From Pseudoalteromonas carrageenovora IAM 12662 (GTDB lineage: Bacteria; Pseudomonadota; Gammaproteobacteria; Enterobacterales; Alteromonadaceae), in contig NZ_LT965928.1 of NCBI RefSeq assembly GCF_900239935.1, positions 2,745,520 to 2,809,519 on the forward strand: a DNA stretch of 64,000 nucleotides. The letters run 5' to 3'. Of this stretch, positions 1-10,763 are shown piece by piece. The translations under genes were made by a program, and so were the position numbers. Position 1 is the first letter of the stretch. Each line of letters opens with the position of its first letter. Below the pieces are notes generated by a model. It did no database searches, had not been told where the DNA came from, and saw nothing but the letters and a program-made list of their open reading frames with translations.

Positions 1-579
1 AATTTGATTGAAATTAAGCCCCAGTGGCACATCACAGCTGCGCTGATACGATGTTAAATATAGCGTGTCACCAAGCAGTGAAAAAGTATGCGTGTGCATA
101 CATGGGCGCAAACAACCAAGCTCAAATTCGCCGGGATTATAAAAAGTAACGATTTCCCCTCTATCATCAATACCATTTTTTAAGTTATTAATAACTTTAG
201 CAAGCTGATCGAGCGTTGAACCATCTGGTCGCTGCCATCCGCGGCCTTGCACGCCGTAGACGCGGCCCATGTCGTCTTCACCTTTACGGTTGGGGTTATT
301 AAGCCATGCGCCGTTGTCGTTAGCATTTGCATCCCAGGTTTTACAGCCAATATCACGAAACTGCTCTGCACTATCGTAACCACGTAAATACCCTAATAAC
401 TCAGCAATCGCTGCTTTATAGTAGCTTTTTCGCGTGGTGATCATAGGAAACTTATTATTCGCTACGTCGTACTCTAAGTCAGCGTTTATAACCGTTAAAC
501 AACGCGTACCTGTACGCTTATTTTCTACCCACTGGCCTTCGTCAACAATACGCTGACATAATTCTAAATATTGTTTCAT
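1..579 (-). CDS. thyA: thymidylate synthase, partial (3' end beyond window)
   Basis: Makes dTMP from dUMP using methylene-tetrahydrofolate, in the cytoplasm. The first 193 codons are present and remain in frame to base 1; the C-terminus lies outside the window. The N-terminus reads [15 protein letters not shown], followed by the WDANAND block, [12 protein letters not shown], the active-site region CLRPCMHTH and the dUMP-binding motif [13 protein letters not shown]. This matches the longer (about 283-residue) ThyA form of marine gammaproteobacteria rather than the 264-residue E. coli form. It lies 10 bp downstream of lgt in the conserved lgt-thyA pair, so it is probably cotranscribed. Only the truncation by the window edge is odd; the identification is secure. 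Confidence 0.96.
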   Translation of the reverse strand, partial: MKQYLELCQRIVDEGQWVENKRTGTRCLTVINADLEYDVANNKFPMITTRKSYYKAAIAELLGYLRGYDSAEQFRDIGCKTWDANANDNGAWLNNPNRKGEDDMGRVYGVQGRGWQRPDGSTLDQLAKVINNLKNGIDDRGEIVTFYNPGEFELGCLRPCMHTHTFSLLGDTLYLTSYQRSCDVPLGLNFNQI

Positions 580-589
580 GCTGTTTTTA

Positions 590-1393
590 TTATGCCTTAG
601 CTGTTTTAACTTGTTGTGGTTGTTTGTATGCCCAAATTAATAAACCTAAACCGCCCACAATCATTGGAAGTGATAATATTTGACCCATCGAAATAAAGTC
701 AGCAAACAGCCCTAGTTGCGCATCTGGTTGACGGAAGTATTCAATGCAGAATCTAAATACACCATAACCTAGTAAAAATACACCCGCTACACTACCCGCT
801 GGACGCGGTTTTTTAATAAACCATTGCAGGATTAAAAAGAGTACTAGGCCTTCAAAAAATGCTTCATATAATTGTGATGGATGACGCGCAAGTGGCCCGC
901 CTGTAGGAAATACCATAGCCCAAGGCACATCGGTCACTCGCCCCCACAGCTCGCCATTAATAAAGTTACCTATTCTTCCAGCTAATAAACCAACAGGGAC
1001 AAGCGGAGCAACAAAATCGCCAACTTGAAGCAATGATTTTTTGCGTGTCCACGAGAAAATGGCTACAGCTGTTATAACTCCCAACGTGCCGCCATGAAAA
1101 GACATACCACCTTGATCTATTCTAAATAAATAAAGCGGGTTTTCTATAAAGTAACTAAACTGATAAAACAATACATAACCAATACGCCCACCAAGAATTA
1201 CCCCTAGCATGCCATAAAATAGTAAGTCGCTTACCTGATCTTTTGTCCAACCTGAATTAGGTTTTGCAGCTTGGCGATTAGTGAACCACATCGCAAACGC
1301 AAAACCAATTAAATACATTAACCCGTACCAACGTACGCTTAGCGGCCCAACAGAAAAAATTATTGGATCAATTTGAGGAAACTCAAGTGCCAT
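590..1393 (-). CDS. lgt: prolipoprotein diacylglyceryl transferase
   Basis: Inner-membrane enzyme that transfers diacylglycerol from phosphatidylglycerol to the lipobox cysteine of prolipoproteins, the first step of lipoprotein maturation. The 267-residue protein has several hydrophobic segments and the Lgt signature [14 protein letters not shown], plus [12 protein letters not shown] and [11 protein letters not shown]. The start at [10 protein letters not shown] is preferred over an ATG 48 bases upstream: it lies just after the stop of the upstream gene, has an AAAGGT-like ribosome site, and matches the family N-terminus. It sits 13 bp after the TauE-type gene and 10 bp before thyA, suggesting one transcript. 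Confidence 0.96.
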   Translation of the reverse strand: MALEFPQIDPIIFSVGPLSVRWYGLMYLIGFAFAMWFTNRQAAKPNSGWTKDQVSDLLFYGMLGVILGGRIGYVLFYQFSYFIENPLYLFRIDQGGMSFHGGTLGVITAVAIFSWTRKKSLLQVGDFVAPLVPVGLLAGRIGNFINGELWGRVTDVPWAMVFPTGGPLARHPSQLYEAFFEGLVLFLILQWFIKKPRPAGSVAGVFLLGYGVFRFCIEYFRQPDAQLGLFADFISMGQILSLPMIVGGLGLLIWAYKQPQQVKTAKA

Positions 1394-1406
1394 AAAAAAT
1401 AAACCT

Positions 1407-2216
1407 TTAGCTAAAAACCATTTTAAGTGCGATAACAACAAGCAATACCGCGAAAACTTTCTTTATTGTATTAACAGGTAAATAATGAGTTGCTTTAGCG
1501 CCTATAGGCGCAACAAACCATGATGTAATAACAATCCCAAATAACACAGGTAAATAAACAAACCCTGCAAAACCATGTTCTAAATCGGTAACTTGCCAAC
1601 CTGCACTAATATACCCAATAGAACCAAATAAGGCGATAACAATGCCGCAAGCAGCAGCGCAACCTATGGCTTTTTTTATATCTACCGAAAAATAATTAAG
1701 CATTGGAACAATAAGCGCCCCACCACCAATACCAATTAAACCAGATAAGCCACCCATTAGAGCCGATATAGCTCCCAAAATAGGGCCTGCTGGTAAAGGC
1801 TGCTCCACGACTGCTTTTTTGCGGGTCGACAACACCATCCTCGCAGCAATAAACACGACGCTGATAGCAAACACAGTTCGTAAAATTTGCTCAGGAATGA
1901 GACTTGCGGCAAAGCCACTAATTAATGCCCCTAACGCAACGCCTGACATAACCCAAGGAGCTATTTCCCACGGCACATTATCATTTTTATGATGAGCTAA
2001 CGCTGAAGAGGTTGAAGTAAATAAAATAGAAGCTAGTGAGGTTGCAATAGCAACCACTAGAACGTGGCTTGGAGATGTAACGTCAAACGATAACAGTAAC
2101 GTACTAAGCACAGGGACAATAATTAAACCGCCACCAATACCTAACAATCCTGCTAAAAAACCGACAACGCAGCCTAGTAGTGCGCAGCTTGCCACTAACA
2201 GCCCTAAGTCATACAT
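1407..2216 (-). CDS. TauE/SafE family (DUF81) membrane permease
   Basis: Predicted inner-membrane protein of the sulfite exporter TauE/SafE family. Length is 269 residues with about eight hydrophobic segments and the duplicated glycine-rich family motif: [15 protein letters not shown] near residue 25 and [14 protein letters not shown] near residue 160, one per half. Members move small organosulfur or sulfite-like anions, but the substrate here cannot be told from sequence. The gene lies directly upstream of lgt in the same direction, an arrangement common in gammaproteobacteria. Start is the ATG giving [10 protein letters not shown]. Confidence 0.85.
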   Translation of the reverse strand: MYDLGLLVASCALLGCVVGFLAGLLGIGGGLIIVPVLSTLLLSFDVTSPSHVLVVAIATSLASILFTSTSSALAHHKNDNVPWEIAPWVMSGVALGALISGFAASLIPEQILRTVFAISVVFIAARMVLSTRKKAVVEQPLPAGPILGAISALMGGLSGLIGIGGGALIVPMLNYFSVDIKKAIGCAAACGIVIALFGSIGYISAGWQVTDLEHGFAGFVYLPVLFGIVITSWFVAPIGAKATHYLPVNTIKKVFAVLLVVIALKMVFS

Positions 2217-2287
2217 AGTTATCTCAAATACCTAATAATGTGTTTATATTAAAGGATTATAAAGCCAATAGCATCTGCGGATTGATA

Positions 2288-4552
2288 CTATTTGGGCGTA
2301 TAAAATAAATCGCCTAATTGATGCTCTAACATAAAGTTTCGTGTTAAGCGCAATACTTGCTTAGCGGTAGATTGAGCTAAGCACTCGCTAAGTAGCTGCT
2401 CCATATCACTCACATTTAAGCGCCTGATCACCCATTTAACTTTATTAAGTGATGATAGGTTCATACTTAAGCGCCTGTATCCCATTGCAATAAGTAAAAT
2501 CGCACCTTCTGGATCGCCACCAAGTTCACCACATAAACTAAAAGGCAATTCGTACTGCTCACACTCACAAGCCACTTTATTTAACACTCTTAGTACGCCT
2601 GGGTGATAAGGGTTAAACAGCTCAGCAACACGTGCATTAGCTCTATCTACAGCTAATAGGTACTGCGTTAAATCATTACTACCGACTGAGCAAAAATCGA
2701 CTTTTTTTGACCATTCAGGCAACATAAATACGCTCGAAGGCACCTCAAGCATTATACCAATATCAGGTCTTTCTATACTTTGCTCTGGGTACTTTTCACT
2801 TAGCTCATAGTACGCTTGCTCAAACAATGCTAAAGATTCATCTACTTCATCGGTGCCACTGATCATTGGCAGCATAATCTTTAAATTACCTAAGCCAATA
2901 TTTGCTTTTAACATCGCTTTAAGCTGATCTAAAAACAGCTCTGGGTGATCAAGACTAATACGAATACCACGCCATCCTAAAAATGGGTTTTCTTCGGTAA
3001 TATTAAAATAATCTAAAACTTTATCGCCACCAATATCCAGCGTACGCATAACCACAGGGTTTGGGTGGTAGCTAGTAAGCACTTCGCGGTACCAGTTTTC
3101 TTGCTCAAATTGCGAAGGAAACTGGCCTTTTTGCATAAACCAAGCCTCTGTTCTGTAAAGCCCTACGCCATCGCAAATATGTGAACTGCTTTGTTCTGTA
3201 TTTAGCTCAAGCCCGGCATTTAACAGCAAGCTAATATGCTCACCATCAAGCGTGATTGATTCTGATGTTTGCTCGGCTAAAAAGCGGTTATTCAATAAGC
3301 CATCTTGGTACTGAAGCTCGGTGTACTCATCTATTAGCATTTGCGATGGGGAAATATATAAACGCCCAGAAAATGCATCCAGAATGAGCGGTTTACCCTC
3401 AAACTGTAATAGTGGTAAATCTTCAATACCCCAAATAGCAGGAATACCCATTGCACGCGTTAAAATAGACGCATGGCTATTAGCTGAACCATTAACACTA
3501 ACTACACCCGCTAAATGCCCTTTTGGCACTTCTGCAAGCATGGCCGGAGTTAATGTATTAGCAATTAAAATAGTATTTGGTGGGTAATCTTTTATAGCGT
3601 GTTCGGTGTTTACTAAATGATGTAGCACACGTAAACCAATGTCTTTAACATCAACCGCACGCTCCTTTATATATGGGTCTTGCATGGCATTAAATTGAGA
3701 GATTAAGCGCTCTATTACAATTTTTAATGCACTTTTAGCGCACCAACCTTCTTGTAACTGTACCTCAACATTATGGCCTAAGCTTTTTGCATCAAGTAAT
3801 TGTTGGTAAACATCAAATACAGCCAACGCTTCATGCGGTATCGAGTCACTTAGCGTCATAGAAAGCGTATTAAACTCTTTTCGGGTCGCGGCTACGGCTT
3901 GTGTAAACAAGCGGCGTTGCTCTGTTACATCACTGTCTTTTAAAAGCTCTATAGACTTAAAATCAAGCTTTGGCAGCACGACAAATGCTTGGCCAATTCC
4001 TATGCCCGGCGCACTCGATACCCCTTTTAAAACTGATGTTTGATGAGATGATTCGTCTTGTCGCAATACTTCTTTTATTTCAGCATGCGCTAGTTGTGAT
4101 GCAAGTTGTGCAGAGAGCGTAATTAAAAACGATTCTTCATCTTGGCTAAAAACACGGGCCATTTTTTGCTGAACAACAATAACGCCTAATACTTTTTTTT
4201 GATGCACCACAGGCACAGACAAAAAAGCATTGTAGCCTTCTTCATTCACTTCGGGGGAGAGTTTAAATCGCGGGTGTGATTTAGCAAATGCTATATTAAT
4301 TGGCTCTTCGCGTTGGGCAACTAAGCCCACTAAGCCTTCGGTAAAGCCAATTCTAAACTTACCCACCGCATCAGGATTTAACCCTTCGGTAGCCATAAGT
4401 ACAAAATTGTCTTGGCTGTAATCTGCAAAATAAATGGAGCAGCACTGGGTTTTCATGGCATCTTTAACCATTTGCACAAAGCACACTAAAGCACTGTCTA
4501 AATTCGCTTGTTGCGATACAGACTCAGCAATAGACCTAAGTGTAGCCAGCAT
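2288..4552 (-). CDS. ptsP: phosphoenolpyruvate-protein phosphotransferase PtsP (EI-Ntr)
   Basis: First enzyme of the nitrogen phosphotransferase system: autophosphorylates from PEP and passes phosphate to NPr (PtsO) and then PtsN. The 754 residues comprise an N-terminal GAF domain (about 1-165), an EI N-terminal part, the swivelling phosphohistidine domain with GSANSHASILTRAMGIPA (active His near residue 360), and the C-terminal PEP-binding barrel with GVGLYRTEAWFM, RTLDIGGDK, MLPMI and SVGSNDLTQY. The C-terminal SLCGELGGDPEGA contains the proton-donor cysteine region. E. coli PtsP is 748 residues, so it is full length. It follows rppH by 30 bp as in E. coli (rppH-ptsP), so cotranscription is likely. 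Confidence 0.96.
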   Translation of the reverse strand: MLATLRSIAESVSQQANLDSALVCFVQMVKDAMKTQCCSIYFADYSQDNFVLMATEGLNPDAVGKFRIGFTEGLVGLVAQREEPINIAFAKSHPRFKLSPEVNEEGYNAFLSVPVVHQKKVLGVIVVQQKMARVFSQDEESFLITLSAQLASQLAHAEIKEVLRQDESSHQTSVLKGVSSAPGIGIGQAFVVLPKLDFKSIELLKDSDVTEQRRLFTQAVAATRKEFNTLSMTLSDSIPHEALAVFDVYQQLLDAKSLGHNVEVQLQEGWCAKSALKIVIERLISQFNAMQDPYIKERAVDVKDIGLRVLHHLVNTEHAIKDYPPNTILIANTLTPAMLAEVPKGHLAGVVSVNGSANSHASILTRAMGIPAIWGIEDLPLLQFEGKPLILDAFSGRLYISPSQMLIDEYTELQYQDGLLNNRFLAEQTSESITLDGEHISLLLNAGLELNTEQSSSHICDGVGLYRTEAWFMQKGQFPSQFEQENWYREVLTSYHPNPVVMRTLDIGGDKVLDYFNITEENPFLGWRGIRISLDHPELFLDQLKAMLKANIGLGNLKIMLPMISGTDEVDESLALFEQAYYELSEKYPEQSIERPDIGIMLEVPSSVFMLPEWSKKVDFCSVGSNDLTQYLLAVDRANARVAELFNPYHPGVLRVLNKVACECEQYELPFSLCGELGGDPEGAILLIAMGYRRLSMNLSSLNKVKWVIRRLNVSDMEQLLSECLAQSTAKQVLRLTRNFMLEHQLGDLFYTPK

Positions 4553-4582
4553 GTCCTGCTCCTTTATTCTATCGAGAAATTA

Positions 4583-5101
4583 CTACCTTTTACTTCGCCA
4601 ATGATCTTTGTGTTGTTCTCTTTTATTAAAGGGCATGGCGAAAGGAGCAAACTCCTTCATTACACGTCGATAAACATCCCGTTTAAACGATACTACCTGT
4701 CTTACAGGATACCAGTAACTTACCCAGCGCCAATCATCAAACTCTGGATGATGGGTTTTAAGCAAGTTTACATCTTCATCTTTACAACGCAGTTTTAATA
4801 AAAACCATTTTTGTTTTTGCCCAATACACACCGGACTAGAGTCGCGACGAATTAATCGTTTGGGTAATTTATAGCGTAACCAATGTTTTGAGCTTGCAAC
4901 TATTTCAACATCTTCAGGTCGCAGCCCTACTTCCTCGTGTAACTCGCGGTACATGGTTTGTTCTGCTGTCTCGCCATCATCAACACCACCTTGGGGAAAT
5001 TGCCAAGAATGCTGACCATAACGTCTAGCCCAAAAAACCTGTCCCTGATTATTGCAAATTACAATTCCGACATTGGCACGAAAACCTTCGGCATCAATCA
5101 C
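4583..5101 (-). CDS. rppH: RNA pyrophosphohydrolase RppH (Nudix)
   Basis: Removes pyrophosphate or phosphate from the 5' triphosphate end of mRNAs, which triggers RNase E-dependent decay. 172 residues, close to E. coli (176). The Nudix box GX5EX7REUXEEXGU is complete: [23 protein letters not shown] starts near residue 37 (23 residues, REXXEE core intact). The N-terminus [14 protein letters not shown] and the WQFPQGGV block match RppH exactly in layout. The start is GTG, supported by the family N-terminus and a GAGG a short distance upstream. It is the first gene of the rppH-ptsP unit and divergent from mutH. Confidence 0.96.
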   Translation of the reverse strand: MIDAEGFRANVGIVICNNQGQVFWARRYGQHSWQFPQGGVDDGETAEQTMYRELHEEVGLRPEDVEIVASSKHWLRYKLPKRLIRRDSSPVCIGQKQKWFLLKLRCKDEDVNLLKTHHPEFDDWRWVSYWYPVRQVVSFKRDVYRRVMKEFAPFAMPFNKREQHKDHWRSKR

Positions 5102-5302
5102 CTTAGTGCCTCATTTGTAAGTCGATTTTTAATGATTGTTCCACATTAGCTGCAATACGGCAAACACTATTATAGCCAAGCTAATTTGTAAGCTAAGTTT
5201 ACGCTTTTGCATAACCCATAAATAATGAAGTGTGAGTAAAAATTTTAAAAATAATCCACCAAAGCTATTGCGGTTATTGTTTTACTCTACTTACTCACAG
5301 TT

Positions 5303-5311
5303 TGTGCATAA
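5303..5311 (-). promoter_or_regulatory. DnaA-box-like 9-mer (TTATGCACA)
   Basis: Read on the minus strand the nonamer is TTATGCACA, a full match to TTATNCACA. Single boxes occur by chance; the second box 75 bp away makes this more notable. No binding is demonstrated. Confidence 0.35.
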
Positions 5312-5375
5312 CTTTTATAAAACACGCTCGTTTTGCAAACAAATCCACAATATAAGATCTAAAAACTCGTGTTCT

Positions 5376-5394
5376 CCACAGATTCTGTGGATAA
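5376..5394 (-). promoter_or_regulatory. DnaA-box-like 9-mer (TTATCCACA) overlapping a perfect inverted repeat
   Basis: TTATCCACA, the strong R1/R4-type DnaA box, reads on the minus strand at 5386-5394. It overlaps CCACAG-ATT-CTGTGG (5376-5390), a 6-bp perfect stem with a 3-base loop. The position suggests an operator for mutH or rppH rather than an origin, as there is no dnaA/dnaN neighbourhood. Confidence 0.4.
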
Positions 5395-5630
5395 ACATGT
5401 TTATATAGTTGTATTTATCCCAACAACTTTTAATAGCCTTAATCAAAACTGAATATATAATTTAAAAAAAACCAACTAGCTCAGTAACTTAAAGTAAACC
5501 GCTCAATTTTATACATGTACAAAATTAACCCAAACAACACGAGCACAAAAAACGAACAACCCTAAAGATATCCACGGCTTAGCCAATTTGCTATCATGGC
5601 TATGGTATTTATTCAACCGAAATTAATAGT

Positions 5631-6302
5631 ATGCGACCATCAAAACCACACTCAATTAACGACCTAATGCAGCGCGTGAATAACATTGCTGGATTAACAC
5701 TTGGCCAACTTGCAAACCAGTATCACTTTAAAACACCTGATGATTTACTTCGTGAAAAAGGCTGGACCGGGCAACTAATTGAATATGTACTAGGGGCTAC
5801 AGCAGGTTCAAAACCCCTACCCGATTTTGAAGATTTAGGGATAGAGCTAAAAACATTACCAATTTCATACAAGGGTAAGCCACTAGAGACTACGTTTGTA
5901 TCGGTAACACCTTTAATAAACGTCACTGGTATGACGTGGCATACAAGCTCTGTGCGTAAAAAGCTAAATCATGTTTTATGGTTACCCATACTAAGTGAGC
6001 GAGATATAGCCCCTTTTGACAGAACGATAGGCAGCGGCTTTTTGTGGCAACCAACACCTGAGCAAGATGCGTTATTACAGCGTGACTGGGAAGAACAAAT
6101 GGAGTTAATCGCACTCGGACGAGTAGATGAAATATCAGGCCATTTAGGGGATGCTATACAAATTAGGCCTAAGGCGGCAAACAGCAAAGTTGTTACTGAT
6201 GCTATTGGTCCACATGGTCAAATTATCAAAACCCTACCACGTGGGTTTTATTTAAAAACCAGTTTTACAGGTAAAATATTAAAGCAGCAATTTCAGCTCT
6301 GA
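5631..6302 (+). CDS. mutH: DNA mismatch repair endonuclease MutH
   Basis: Nicks the unmethylated strand at hemimethylated GATC sites after activation by MutS-MutL. 223 residues versus 229 in E. coli. The catalytic D-X(6)-E-X-K arrangement is visible in DFEDLGIELKTLPI near residues 65-78 (Asp, Glu and Lys all present), and the N-terminus has the AGLTLGQLA helix. Presence implies Dam-directed mismatch repair in this organism, which fits a gammaproteobacterium. It is divergent from rppH and appears monocistronic; the next gene (eno) converges on it. Confidence 0.95.
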   Translation: MRPSKPHSINDLMQRVNNIAGLTLGQLANQYHFKTPDDLLREKGWTGQLIEYVLGATAGSKPLPDFEDLGIELKTLPISYKGKPLETTFVSVTPLINVTGMTWHTSSVRKKLNHVLWLPILSERDIAPFDRTIGSGFLWQPTPEQDALLQRDWEEQMELIALGRVDEISGHLGDAIQIRPKAANSKVVTDAIGPHGQIIKTLPRGFYLKTSFTGKILKQQFQL

Positions 6303-6336
6303 GCTGTGCAGAAAATATTATAAATTAAGCAAATCC

Positions 6337-6506
6337 TTTTTCGCACTACTTGCGCGTGTCAGCGAGCTTAACGCCTATAAGATATTTCACCTTTTTTAAT
6401 AAAATAATTTGAGGTTTAAATAAAGAGTTTACGCTTTTGGTGATCCCTCTTTTCGCACTGCGCGCGCCTCAGCAAGCTTAACGCCTACAAAGCATTCTCA
6501 TCTCTT
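6337..6506. repeat. pair of imperfect direct repeats downstream of mutH
   Basis: Two copies of about 40 bp, roughly 6341-6380 and 6453-6490, share CGCACT, GCGCG, TCAGC and the 13-base core AGCTTAACGCCTA, and differ by a few substitutions and a 2-base indel. The spacing is 112 bp. The block lies in the 290-bp gap between the convergent mutH and eno genes and has no coding potential that I can see. Confidence 0.5.
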
Positions 6507-6526
6507 TGAAAAATTATCAGGCATAA

Positions 6527-6552
6527 AAAATCCCCGCATTAGCGAGGATTTT
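6527..6552 (-). terminator. rho-independent terminator of eno
   Basis: An 11-bp stem with one mismatch (AAAATCCCCGC / GCGAGGATTTT) and a 4-base loop (ATTA), followed on the minus strand by a U tract. It is placed 40 bp after the eno stop codon. Confidence 0.8.
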
Positions 6553-6592
6553 ATCATCTAAAATTAAAAATTAGATTCTATATAAAATAGAA

Positions 6593-7927
<1,335 letters not shown>

Positions 7928-7954
7928 CTAACTTTACTACGTTTTGTATAGTTT

Positions 7955-8115
7955 ATACCAATTGCATTTAATTAGTGAGCTATCATAACGCTAAAAAAAC
8001 AACTCAATAACAAGGCACAAATTATGACATATAGTTGTTCTATATGAGTAATTTTTAACGCAATTAGTAAGTTATTTAATCCGATACAATGCTCATGTTT
8101 TTAATAAAATGGGTA
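7955..8115. repeat. imperfect palindromic intergenic repeat (candidate)
   Basis: About 160 bp between pyrG and eno can fold into a long imperfect hairpin. Its apex is a 7-bp stem CATATAG/CTATATG with a TTGTT loop at 8028-8046, extended by AAATTA/TAATTT (8019-8024 and 8049-8054) across a small internal loop. Outer segments are partly complementary (AATAAC near 8006 with GTTATT near 8070), and the ends read TATACC and GGGTAT. The structure resembles short dispersed palindromic elements of marine gammaproteobacteria; only one copy is in this window, so family membership is a guess. Confidence 0.4.
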
Positions 8116-8135
8116 TCAGTCAGCCCTTAAAACAA

Positions 8136-8162
8136 AAAAGCCGTGCAATATGCACGGCTTTT
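8136..8162 (-). terminator. rho-independent terminator of pyrG
   Basis: A perfect 12-bp inverted repeat (AAAAGCCGTGCA / TGCACGGCTTTT) with a 3-base loop lies immediately after the pyrG stop on the minus strand and ends in a U run. Confidence 0.9.
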
Positions 8163-8166
8163 AAAA

Positions 8167-9816
<1,650 letters not shown>

Positions 9817-9963
9817 TCAGGAATTAAAAGGAATATAACACCCGAGAAAGAGACTCTGGGTATATCATCAAGACGGGGCGAAATTGTACCAAAACACGCC
9901 AGCGCAATCCAGCTAAAAATAGTAAATGCGCGCACAAAAAATGTGCATTTTTTAACATTAAAC

Positions 9964-10761
9964 CTATTTCACTTTTTTAATGGCATCCCACGCGTTGTCC
10001 ATTTCTTCTAGGCTTGCAGTATCTAAACTTTTGCCTTGAGCAATTAAGTACGCTTGTACCTTTTCAAACCGCGCTGAAAACTTATCATTTGCTTGTCTTA
10101 AAAGTTGTTCAGGGTCGCGTTTAACATGGCGAGCAACATTAACAGTGGCAAACAGTAAGTCGCCTATTTCTTCTGCTGTATGCTCAGATAGAGGATCGTG
10201 TTCGAGCGCTTCTTTTACTTCTAATACTTCTTCGCTCACTTTATCAAGTGCGCCATGATAGCTTGGCCAATCAAACCCTAAGCCAGCAACACGTTGCTGA
10301 ATTTTTTTAGCTTTACTAAGGCTTGGCATATTTGCCGGAATATCTTGCCAAAGCGAAGTATTAACCGGTGAAGCTTTTTCAGCACGTTCTTGTGCTTTAA
10401 TTGCTTGCCATTGCTTTGCTAACTGCTCGTCAGTTAACGCTTGCTGCTCGTTAAATACATGAGGGTGGCGGCGCACAAGTTTAGTGCTTAGCTGATTTAT
10501 AACATCATCAAAATCAAATAAGTTTTGCTCTTTAGCTAACTGGGCATAAAACACAATTTGAAAAAGTAAATCGCCAAGCTCATTTTTAAGCTCACCTAAA
10601 TTATTAGTCTCTATGCAATCGGCAACCTCGTACGCCTCTTCTAGGGTATGAGGAACAATTGATTTGAAATCTTGCTTAAGATCCCACGGGCACCCGCCGT
10701 TAGGATCTCGCAAGGTTTGCATAATATTTAAAAGCTCAGTTAATGCGTTTTTATCTGTCAT
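9964..10761 (-). CDS. mazG: nucleoside triphosphate pyrophosphohydrolase MazG
   Basis: Hydrolyses (d)NTPs to monophosphates and pyrophosphate; in E. coli it lowers ppGpp-linked toxicity under starvation. 265 residues (E. coli 263). Two MazG-fold halves are visible, each with an EExxE-type metal site: EEAYEVADCIE...ELGDLLFQIVFYA in the first and EEVLEVKEAL...EEIGDLLFATVNVARH in the second. The PNGGCPWDLKQ opening is typical. It is separated from relA by 2 bp, consistent with the relA-mazG operon. No mazEF toxin pair lies between them, unlike E. coli. Confidence 0.95.
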   Translation of the reverse strand: MTDKNALTELLNIMQTLRDPNGGCPWDLKQDFKSIVPHTLEEAYEVADCIETNNLGELKNELGDLLFQIVFYAQLAKEQNLFDFDDVINQLSTKLVRRHPHVFNEQQALTDEQLAKQWQAIKAQERAEKASPVNTSLWQDIPANMPSLSKAKKIQQRVAGLGFDWPSYHGALDKVSEEVLEVKEALEHDPLSEHTAEEIGDLLFATVNVARHVKRDPEQLLRQANDKFSARFEKVQAYLIAQGKSLDTASLEEMDNAWDAIKKVK

Positions 10762-10763
10762 GT

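Larger units (their letters stand above)
5102..5630. other. 529-bp AT-rich intergenic region between rppH and mutH
   Basis: No credible gene was found here. It must hold the divergent promoters for rppH-ptsP and mutH. It contains two perfect matches to the DnaA-box consensus TTATNCACA on the minus strand (5303-5311 and 5386-5394), and a perfect CCACAG-ATT-CTGTGG inverted repeat at 5376-5390 that overlaps the second box. Confidence 0.6.

Noticed and set aside
4508..4798. 96-residue plus-strand open frame across the ptsP-rppH junction
   Set aside because: It is antisense to rppH and the start of ptsP, and its translation shows no domain.
5303..5394. Replication origin at the DnaA boxes
   Set aside because: Only two full boxes are present and there is no dnaA, dnaN, gidA or partition gene nearby; the flanking genes are rppH and mutH.
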